From positions 1-42,054 of the forward strand of contig DMEZ01000022.1 of the NCBI GenBank assembly GCA_003450735.1: a stretch of DNA of 42,054 nt, in the 5' to 3' direction. Positions 8,527 to 15,275 of the stretch are shown piece by piece; within the stretch, counting starts at the first letter, position 1, and each line of letters opens with the position of its first letter. Under the pieces are notes generated by a model. The model searched no databases and was not told the DNA's origin. It saw only the letters and a list, made by a program, of their open reading frames with translations. The translations under genes and the position numbers were made by a program. The DNA is from Elusimicrobiota bacterium. GTDB taxonomy: Bacteria > Elusimicrobiota > Elusimicrobia > UBA1565.

Positions 8527-10451
8527 TGCGCGCGTTCCTGGCCGCCCTCCTGCTCACCCTCCCCTCCCTCTCCCCCGCGGCCGACCGCGGCCCCGTCGCG
8601 CCTTCGGCGCCGCGCAAGACCAGGAAGGCCGAACCCAAGAAGGCCGCCGCCCCGGCGCCCAAGCCGAAACCCCCCTCCAAGACCCAGCTCCAGGCCGACG
8701 CCATGCTCAAGGCCATGGAGTCCATGGCCGCCCGGCAGAAGACCTCGGACCCCCTCGAGCAGCGCGCCATCGACCGCATGCTGGAGAACTTCGGCCCCGA
8801 GTTCGTCAAGCTGGGCTCCAAGGCGGTCCCCCCGCTCTGCGCCTACCTGGGCGACCGGAGCCGCCCGCGGAAGGTGCGCCTCTATGCCGCGGCCTTCCTG
8901 GGTCTCATCGGGGACCCCGGCGCGCTCGCCGCTCTGAAATCCCGGCTGGGCGACGGGCGCGAGGACGCGGGCCTGCGCGGGGCCGCCCTCCAGGCCGCGG
9001 GTTCCCTGCGCTTGAGCGCCCCGGCCAAGCGGGCCTTGGGCGAGTTCTACGCCTTCGACCCGGGCGCCCCCGAACCCGTCCTCAACGAAGCCGCCGCCAT
9101 CCTGGCCGAGACCGGCTCGGACGAGGTCGCCCAGCTCGAGCGCCTGGCCAAGCGCAACGGCCCGGCGCCGCGCGGCGCCAAGGGCATCCTGGGCCACAAC
9201 TCGGTCAGCGCGCTCATGTCCTCGCGCCGCCCATCGGAGGAGGCCCTTCTCGGGCTCATCCGCTTCTTCAACAAGGGGACGAGCCTGCGGGCGGATGCGG
9301 TGGCGGCCCTGCGGGCGCGCAAGCCTAAGGCCTCGGACATCCCGCGGATGGGAGTGGACCAGGTGGCGACCCTGCTCATCGAGGAGCGCGGCCGGGCGGC
9401 TCTGGACGCGGCGCGCCTGCTCGGCGAACTCGGGGACTCGAGGGCCGCGGCGCCGCTCATCCGCTCGCTCAAGGCCAAGGACCCGGCTCTCCTGGCCGAG
9501 GCGGCCGAGGCCCTGGCCAAGCTCGGCGACCCCTCCGCCGCCAGACCCCTGGCCAAGCTCGAGGAGGGCCTCATCTCGGACGCCCGCTTCGCGCCCCGCG
9601 GCTCCGAGGACTTCCGGCCCTACGCCGTGCGCATCCAGAAAGCGGCCGGATTCTTCGCCAAAGCCCTCGGGAAGGACGAAGCCCGGAAGCCTTCCCCCCG
9701 GGTGGCGCTCTTCGATCCCCCGCGCGAGGAGGCGTTCACGCCCCCGCCCGAGCCGCTCCCCCCCGACCCTTCCGAGGAGCCCTCCTTCGCCGGAGCGCCC
9801 CCGCCCTCCGCGGCCGGGATGATCTCCAGCGACGAACCCCTGCCGCGTCCACCGAAGGCCACGCCCAGGCCCGCTCCCACCGCATCTCCCGTTCCGGCCT
9901 CCACCCTTCCCAAACCTTCCCGGACGGCATTCCGCTACGAGGGCTGGCCTGTCGCCGATAAGCCCCGGCCCGTCTGGAGCGGGCGCAGCCGCGCCCTCGT
10001 CCTGCGCGCCCAGCCCTCCGCTTCGGCCCCGGTGCTGGCCGACGGGACGTTCGCCGAGGGACGGCCTCTTCCGGTGGTCGACTCGGTGGTCCTCACCCGG
10101 GAGCCGGGCCTCCTGCGGGCTCTGGCGCCCTGTTCCGTCGAGCTCAGGGACGTCGGACCCGATCCGGGCGAGAAGCCCCTCAAGCGCTCCGTCTATGAGG
10201 GACTCTCCCTGCGCAAGCGCTTCGATTTCCGGGAAGGCGAGGCGCTCGAGGTCCTCGCCTACCGCCCGCTGGGGGGCTGCCTGCTCCGCCGAGCCGGCCG
10301 CATCTACACGGGGGAGTGCCTGACCCGCGAGTCCGAGAGGCTTTTCAAGCTGGTCTCCGAGCCCAAGACCGAATGGTGGCTCAAGACCGAGCTCACGGGA
10401 GCCTCGGGCTGGTTCTCTTCCGAAGACGAAGGGGTGGATTTCGCGCCGTAG
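8526..10451 (+). CDS. Secreted HEAT-repeat protein with Pro-rich linker
   Basis: The 641-residue product has a signal peptide (MRAFLAALLLTLPSLSPAAD) and then a basic Ala/Pro/Lys-rich stretch (about 20-55). Helical HEAT-like repeats follow in two blocks (about 95-175 and 285-350), with recurring units such as AALKSRLGDGREDAGLRGAALQ, LLGELGDSRAAAPLIRSLK and EALAKLGDPSAARPLAKL. A Pro-rich linker (about 400-475) leads to a C-terminal region (about 480-641) of alternating strands that could be an SH3-like domain. HEAT repeats usually act as protein-binding scaffolds; the partner is unknown. The start codon shares one base with the metH stop, so translation is probably coupled, though no functional tie to methionine synthesis is evident. 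Confidence 0.85.
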   Translation: MRAFLAALLLTLPSLSPAADRGPVAPSAPRKTRKAEPKKAAAPAPKPKPPSKTQLQADAMLKAMESMAARQKTSDPLEQRAIDRMLENFGPEFVKLGSKAVPPLCAYLGDRSRPRKVRLYAAAFLGLIGDPGALAALKSRLGDGREDAGLRGAALQAAGSLRLSAPAKRALGEFYAFDPGAPEPVLNEAAAILAETGSDEVAQLERLAKRNGPAPRGAKGILGHNSVSALMSSRRPSEEALLGLIRFFNKGTSLRADAVAALRARKPKASDIPRMGVDQVATLLIEERGRAALDAARLLGELGDSRAAAPLIRSLKAKDPALLAEAAEALAKLGDPSAARPLAKLEEGLISDARFAPRGSEDFRPYAVRIQKAAGFFAKALGKDEARKPSPRVALFDPPREEAFTPPPEPLPPDPSEEPSFAGAPPPSAAGMISSDEPLPRPPKATPRPAPTASPVPASTLPKPSRTAFRYEGWPVADKPRPVWSGRSRALVLRAQPSASAPVLADGTFAEGRPLPVVDSVVLTREPGLLRALAPCSVELRDVGPDPGEKPLKRSVYEGLSLRKRFDFREGEALEVLAYRPLGGCLLRRAGRIYTGECLTRESERLFKLVSEPKTEWWLKTELTGASGWFSSEDEGVDFAP

Positions 10452-10462
10452 CCGGGCCGTAC

Positions 10463-11206
10463 ATGAAGCCTATCATCCAGGCGCGCGCATTGATCAAACG
10501 CTACGGCACCTTTGTGGCCGTGGCAGGGGTGGATTTTGAAGTCGCCCCGGGCGAGTGCTTCGGCTTATTGGGTCCTAACGGCGCGGGCAAGACCACTACG
10601 GTCCACATGGTTTCCTGCGTTCTTCCCATCACTGATGGAGACATCCAAATTGCAGGCTTAAGCGCCCGCAACGAGCCTCGGCGCATCAAGGCCATGATGG
10701 GCGTCTGCCCTCAGGAATCCAACCTAGACACGGATTTCTCAGTGCTGCACAACCTGGTGGCATACGCGCGCTATTTCGACATTCCGACGCCGGAAGCGAA
10801 GCGCCGGGCCGAGGCCCTGGTCGACCGTTTCCGACTGCGCGACAAAGCCGCCCAGTGCGTGGACGACCTCTCCGGGGGCCTAAGAAAACGGCTGCTCGTG
10901 GCTCGCGCCATGGTCAACAATCCCGCCATAATCATGCTGGATGAGCCCACCACAGGATTGGACCCCCAGTCCAAGCATCAGATCTGGGACGAGGTCCGAG
11001 CCATGAAGCAGGCGGGGACCACCGTGATCCTGACGACGCATTACATGGAAGAGGCCTCGCTTCTCTGCGACCGCCTCATCATCATGGACCAGGGCCGCAT
11101 CATCGAGAGCGGCACTCCGCGCGGCCTGATCGAGAAGCACGCGGCCGGGGAGGGAACGCTCGAGGACGTCTTCCTCAAGCTGACCGGTAAGGAGCTGCGC
11201 GAATGA
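10463..11206 (+). CDS. ABC transporter ATP-binding protein, NodI-like
   Basis: This 248-residue ATPase has Walker A GPNGAGKT (37-44), a Q-loop CPQE (about 82-85), signature LSGG (136-139), Walker B IIMLDEP (157-162) and switch His193. The architecture and the wording around each motif match the NodI/ABC-2 exporter class, which power export of polysaccharide, lipid or drug substrates. It overlaps the next permease gene by 4 bp, forming one transporter. The ATG lies 12 bp after the HEAT-protein stop; no strong ribosome-binding site is seen. Codon use in the first ~300 bases is less GC-biased than in neighbouring genes. The substrate cannot be told from sequence. Confidence 0.92.
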   Translation: MKPIIQARALIKRYGTFVAVAGVDFEVAPGECFGLLGPNGAGKTTTVHMVSCVLPITDGDIQIAGLSARNEPRRIKAMMGVCPQESNLDTDFSVLHNLVAYARYFDIPTPEAKRRAEALVDRFRLRDKAAQCVDDLSGGLRKRLLVARAMVNNPAIIMLDEPTTGLDPQSKHQIWDEVRAMKQAGTTVILTTHYMEEASLLCDRLIIMDQGRIIESGTPRGLIEKHAAGEGTLEDVFLKLTGKELRE

Positions 11207-11988
11207 CGCTCCTCCTCAACATCAGCTACCGTGCTTGGCACGTCTGGCGCCGCAACCTGGACGTAAGCCGCTTCTCCTGGAAGACCACGATCCTGCCGCC
11301 GCTGCTGGAGCCCATGCTCTACATCGTCGCCTTCGGCCTGGGCGTGGGCGCTTACGTCGCGCAAGTGGGCTACCGGGGCCGGATGACGGATTATCTGACC
11401 TTCCTGGCCCCGGGCATGATTGCGCTGGGGGTGCTGTCCCATGCCATCTTCGAGTGCATGTACGGCTCCTTCGTGCGCATGCGCTACCAGAGGACATTCG
11501 ACGCGATGCTGTGCACCCCGCTGCTGATCGAGGATATCCTGGCCGGAGAGATCCTATGGGGCGCGACCAAGGGGCTCTTCGCGGGGATGGCGGTCCTGTC
11601 CGTCATCTCGGTCTGGGGCCTGGCGGTGTTTCCTTCGAGCTTGCTGATCCTTCCAACGGCGGTCATCTCGGGACTGCTGTTCGCGGCCTTCGGGCTTCTC
11701 TTCGCCTCGATCTCGCCTTACATCGAGAACCTGAACCTGCCGACCTTCTTCTTCATCAACCCGATGTTCTTCTTCAGCGGGACATTCTTCCCGATTGACG
11801 ACCTCCCCCGATGGCTCAAGGCCCTGGCCATGCTGTTGCCTTTGACGCACACGGTGGACCTCATGCGCGCGGCCGCCTACGGCATCCTGGAGGCGCGGCT
11901 TTGGGTGAGCGTCGCGTATCTCGCGATTTTAACCCCGATCGTCTGCTATGCGGCGATCTTCCTGATGAAGAGGCGGCTCATCAAGTGA
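11203..11988 (+). CDS. ABC-2 type permease, NodJ-like
   Basis: The 261-residue membrane protein has about six hydrophobic segments and the ABC-2 permease signature region SGTFFPIDDLPRWLKALAMLLPLTHTVDLMR split across residues ~195-225, typical of NodJ-type exporters. It partners the ATPase encoded immediately upstream (4-bp ATGA overlap), so the pair forms a homodimeric-type exporter in the inner membrane. The stop is 46 bp from the end of the convergent nuclease-like gene at 12035; no clear terminator hairpin is visible in that gap. Rhizobial Nod-factor export is not implied, because the family is broad. Confidence 0.92.
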   Translation: MTLLLNISYRAWHVWRRNLDVSRFSWKTTILPPLLEPMLYIVAFGLGVGAYVAQVGYRGRMTDYLTFLAPGMIALGVLSHAIFECMYGSFVRMRYQRTFDAMLCTPLLIEDILAGEILWGATKGLFAGMAVLSVISVWGLAVFPSSLLILPTAVISGLLFAAFGLLFASISPYIENLNLPTFFFINPMFFFSGTFFPIDDLPRWLKALAMLLPLTHTVDLMRAAAYGILEARLWVSVAYLAILTPIVCYAAIFLMKRRLIK

Positions 11989-12034
11989 GCGGTTGCTCTG
12001 CCGGCGGGAACGTCAAGACACCTTAACTCTTGCT

Positions 12035-12562
12035 CTAAACTTCGACCACCTCCAGATCGTCTAGATTGTCCTTTCCGATTTCTTCCCATTCTCGCGCGGA
12101 TGCATCTTTCTTGAATTGGATAAGCAAAAGGCCTATCTGTCGCTCTCCAGCAACGGCACGAAACACTTCTGTCGCTGGCGCGACCCATTCCATCCAATTT
12201 TCCGGGTGCTTGTGGTTAGGGAATGCACTGTACAATTTCAGTTTGCCAATGGCTTGAACTGTAATTCCCTTATCGCTGAGCACCTTCACGAACCTTTCCT
12301 TGTTTTGAAAAATGATCTGCTCATACACCAACAATTGCCCGATCGCGTCACCGATTATTTGCGGGTAACAAGCTGCCTTGGTTTCTACCAAGACAAGTTC
12401 CTTGCCATCTGAAGCGACAACATCCAGCCTTATGGAGCGCCCTGCCCCCTTCCACTCAGGCAGGGAGAGCAAGACTTCACGTTTCGTATGTGAGTATTTG
12501 CGGGCTAGGAATTTCTCCACTACAGGAGAGAGCTTGTCTTCTTCGATCCTTGCTTTCGGCAT
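12035..12562 (-). CDS. Putative PD-(D/E)XK-type nuclease-fold protein
   Basis: The 175-residue product is not matched to a named family by eye. Its N-terminal half has the order Glu16 in a helix (VVEKFL), Asp47 (RLDVVAS), then Glu60-x-Lys62 (LVETKA). This is the helix-D-ExK layout of the PD-(D/E)XK nuclease fold (restriction enzymes, Holliday-junction resolvases, CRISPR and defence nucleases). The remainder is mixed alpha/beta and ends in an acidic tail (DDLEVVEV). A GAGAGGG ribosome-binding site precedes the ATG. It is the last gene of the minus-strand AT-rich island and lies 44 bp after the RNase J-like gene, so co-transcription is likely. The nuclease assignment is an inference from motif order only. 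Confidence 0.6.
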   Translation of the reverse strand: MPKARIEEDKLSPVVEKFLARKYSHTKREVLLSLPEWKGAGRSIRLDVVASDGKELVLVETKAACYPQIIGDAIGQLLVYEQIIFQNKERFVKVLSDKGITVQAIGKLKLYSAFPNHKHPENWMEWVAPATEVFRAVAGERQIGLLLIQFKKDASAREWEEIGKDNLDDLEVVEV

Positions 12563-12606
12563 ATCATTACCCTCTCGACGTTCATAGAATCCTTACTTCT
12601 ACTTTG

Positions 12607-13950
12607 TCATCTCATCTTGCCGCCCCAAACCTCGTACGAGCGTCCATCCTCCAACAGTTCAACATTGCGCCAAAGCTCTCTCGCTAATTCAGCGTGGAAC
12701 GTGTGCATCGGCGAAAGAATCTTGGGTTTGAGTGCCTGCACCAACCGCTTTAATTGCGCCTTGGATGCGTGTCCGCTTGTATGGCAGGGCTTGATGTCCA
12801 TCCCCCTTCTTTTGAGTACAGCGTCCACCTTTGCGAAACCGGGGTCTTTCCTATAACCGCTCCACTGGGAATAGATAAGCACGCCCTTTCCCCAATCACC
12901 CAGCGCCGTATAATCATCAAGAAGCGAATCCCTGAAGACCATCACGTGCCGGCCGGGATCTTTGGCGATCTCATCCTTCTCAATCCTGAAAGGTTCAGCC
13001 AGCTCGAGAACCTCGTGATAGGCGGGATGCTGCCGCAATATATCTTCATACTTCGGCGTATAGATTACCCGGAGGGCCCGTTTGTCATGCCAATCCGGGC
13101 CGGGATGAGGGATGCTGCTTCGTTTCGTCCCCTCAAGGATGGTGGCGGTATAGAGATCGAGCACGAAGGTGCGGCCGGAATCCTTACACGACTTATAGAG
13201 CGTGACCATCCGGTCGACGTTCTGCCCGGAAACGCTCACCAGCTTGAGGCCTGAATACCTGCTGTATAGAGCCTTCAGGTCTTCTTCGAGCTTTTCTTCC
13301 GTGCGCTCTTCATGGCTGGCGCTGCCAAGCGTGGTGCCTTCAATCAGGAGGCGGTCAATCGCGCGCGGTGGCTTGCTGCAAAGCTCTTCGAAGAGCGCCG
13401 CTTTGCGGCCATGCCCGCGGAAATCACCCGAATAGAATAGGCGCTTCCCATCCGCTTCCACCACGAAAGCCAACGCCCCGAAAGCGGAATGATCCATGGC
13501 GAACGGAGTGACCACGAAGGGTGTGCGCTCTACTATTTTGGCACGGCGGTGATTTAGAAACTGTGCGTTATGGATATTTGCTCCGGGCTTTATGAAAGCA
13601 TCGGAACGCCGCAGAATCCTCAACGCATCGGCGCTGAGATATACCGGAATGTCCGGTCGCACCAGGCTGAGCAGGCCATGGTGATCTTGGTGCGGGTGGG
13701 AGAGGAGTATGGCGTCCACAGCCGGGCCGTCATGGAGATCCTTCCATACGCCTCGGATCGGCGGGAGTATGCCGCGCTCCCGCAGCCGCGCCGGCGATTC
13801 GCGGCGGAGGTTGACCTCGAGCTTCTTGCTGGAGTCTTTGGGGTCTACGAGCGGGAGGCCGAGGTCTATGAGGATGCGGGATTTTCCGGACTGAACCTCG
13901 ACGCAGGAGCCGCCGATTTCTTTAGCCCCGCGATGGATAACGAACCGCAT
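12607..13950 (-). CDS. RNase J-like metallo-beta-lactamase-fold hydrolase
   Basis: This 447-residue protein carries an intact MBL metal site: SHPHQDHHG (His85, His87, Asp89, His90), a following His near 150 (MDHS), YSGDFR (metal-bridging Asp), and a C-terminal HTSGHAS plus SPMHTFHAEL. The last two correspond to the C-terminal motifs of the RNase J/beta-CASP group, which process RNA and sometimes DNA. Length (RNase J is usually about 550) and the lack of a clear RNase J C-terminal domain argue for a shorter, distinct branch. The ATG at 13950 follows a GAGGAGA ribosome-binding site and begins MRFVIHRGAKEIGG, the usual MBL first strand; a start 42 bp further upstream is less likely. It sits between two nuclease-like genes in the island. 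Confidence 0.85.
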   Translation of the reverse strand: MRFVIHRGAKEIGGSCVEVQSGKSRILIDLGLPLVDPKDSSKKLEVNLRRESPARLRERGILPPIRGVWKDLHDGPAVDAILLSHPHQDHHGLLSLVRPDIPVYLSADALRILRRSDAFIKPGANIHNAQFLNHRRAKIVERTPFVVTPFAMDHSAFGALAFVVEADGKRLFYSGDFRGHGRKAALFEELCSKPPRAIDRLLIEGTTLGSASHEERTEEKLEEDLKALYSRYSGLKLVSVSGQNVDRMVTLYKSCKDSGRTFVLDLYTATILEGTKRSSIPHPGPDWHDKRALRVIYTPKYEDILRQHPAYHEVLELAEPFRIEKDEIAKDPGRHVMVFRDSLLDDYTALGDWGKGVLIYSQWSGYRKDPGFAKVDAVLKRRGMDIKPCHTSGHASKAQLKRLVQALKPKILSPMHTFHAELARELWRNVELLEDGRSYEVWGGKMR

Positions 13951-13975
13951 TCTCCTCTCTCCGCTCAACGCGTCA

Positions 13976-14737
13976 CTATTCCAAAAAAGCACTATCGAAG
14001 ACTTTTATCAGCTCAAATTTACGAAAACGGAAGCTCATTGCCACATTTAAATCCTTAGCATATTGGAAAATGCCTTCATTAATTGCTTTTTCTATCGACT
14101 TTAATTTCTTTACATCACATGCTTCATAAAACATCTCTGGCGCCAAAACGCACAGATGAATTTCCGAAGCCTCCAACAATGGAGAGTGCTCATTGAATCC
14201 TCGTGTTTCTTTGGCAACACACAGTTTACGCGCCAATAGATATAGAACCCCGTTCAGCAGAATTTCGAATGCCGCATAAAGCGGGGTATCGCTTGCCACT
14301 TTCAATTCAACGAAATCATAGCTGCTGTCATGAGTTCTTCTGCGCACTATGTCGACATTCTTCTTTACTGCGCTCGTAGACTTGAACAGACCAGAGGCTG
14401 TAGGCACCTGATTTGCCCACCGACTGCCGGGGTGTGTATGTCCAGCACCTTGCGCTAAGGCTTTTTCGAGTCTTGTTTCTGGACTCCTATTTTTGGAGGC
14501 GATTTTGGTGCAAAGTTTGAAGCGCCAATTCTCCTTTGATGTGCGCTTCTTTAATTCTCTTAGATCGCCACTCAGTTCTGTATATAAATCGCTAAGGAGT
14601 TCCACGACCTGTGCCGTTCCGAAATCATTGCCCACCATTGCAAGATCGTTCTTATGACCCAAATGAACGTTTGAAGAAAATCCCAGCTTTCGTTCAATTA
14701 GTTGGCTGCATCTGCCAAGCACATTTGTTGGAGACAT
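13976..14737 (-). CDS. Unknown protein with PD-(D/E)XK-like motif order
   Basis: I do not recognise the family of this 253-residue protein. It is the most AT-rich gene of the island. The middle contains Glu91 in a helix (RLEKALAQ), Asp129 (NVDIVRRR) and Glu144-Leu-Lys146 (DFVELKV), again the E...D...ExK order of the PD-(D/E)XK nuclease fold. The region after it (about 150-190) is hydrophobic and helical (FEILLNGVLYLLARKL). A GGAGGT ribosome-binding site precedes the ATG, and the stop lies 25 bp before the RNase J-like start. One GGCGACA half-site resembling the island palindrome lies about 50 bp upstream of the start. Nuclease function is only an inference. Confidence 0.6.
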   Translation of the reverse strand: MSPTNVLGRCSQLIERKLGFSSNVHLGHKNDLAMVGNDFGTAQVVELLSDLYTELSGDLRELKKRTSKENWRFKLCTKIASKNRSPETRLEKALAQGAGHTHPGSRWANQVPTASGLFKSTSAVKKNVDIVRRRTHDSSYDFVELKVASDTPLYAAFEILLNGVLYLLARKLCVAKETRGFNEHSPLLEASEIHLCVLAPEMFYEACDVKKLKSIEKAINEGIFQYAKDLNVAMSFRFRKFELIKVFDSAFLE

Positions 14738-14835
14738 ATGAACCGTTACCTCCGAAGGTTAATGATTCGAGACTAGCCGATTTCCTTGTCGCCATTCCAG
14801 CATATTTGCCACAAGCTGGTTCGAAAATTCATCAG

Positions 14836-15264
14836 CTATCCTCCTCTTTTCATCCTTGCCCGACCTTTTCCGAGCAAAGGCCTCGCTGCCACCAACCTCG
14901 CCGTGAACTTCTTCCAATCCACCTCCGCCTTCCCCTTGAACGCCTCATCCTGAATCCCATATATGCCTAACGCTCCCCACAACATCTGATACAGCTCCGC
15001 CGGCCACAAGACCGCCGTCTTCCCCCCCTCGCTGCGGCACGCCACCTTCACCTCGTGCCGGCACTTTCCACAGATGATCAAGGCACGCGGCCCATCCTTA
15101 GGCAGCGTATACTCCACATTCCAATCGTCCGAGCCCGCCTCCGGGCCGCCGAATTCGACCTCAAAACTCACGGCTATGCTTAGAATTTCAAACCCCATGA
15201 GCCTCAGCTTCTCGCCGCCGCACTCAGCGCACTTGAAGGAACATCGCAGTTCACCCATAGTCAT
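14836..15264 (-). CDS. Small zinc-ribbon protein of unknown function
   Basis: The 142-residue product has two CxxC knuckles, Cys12-Cys15 (KCAEC) and Cys65-Cys68 (ICGKC), with an extra Cys8, separated by a beta-rich segment. This spacing fits a zinc ribbon. The C-terminal half is helical and ends in a basic tail (GKGRARMKRGG), which could contact nucleic acid. The ATG is only 11 bp from the stop of the DnaE-like gene, so the two are very probably co-transcribed. I cannot name the family. The role as an accessory or DNA-contacting subunit of the truncated polymerase is an inference from the pairing. Confidence 0.7.
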   Translation of the reverse strand: MTMGELRCSFKCAECGGEKLRLMGFEILSIAVSFEVEFGGPEAGSDDWNVEYTLPKDGPRALIICGKCRHEVKVACRSEGGKTAVLWPAELYQMLWGALGIYGIQDEAFKGKAEVDWKKFTARLVAARPLLGKGRARMKRGG

Positions 15265-15275
15265 TCAATCTCGCC

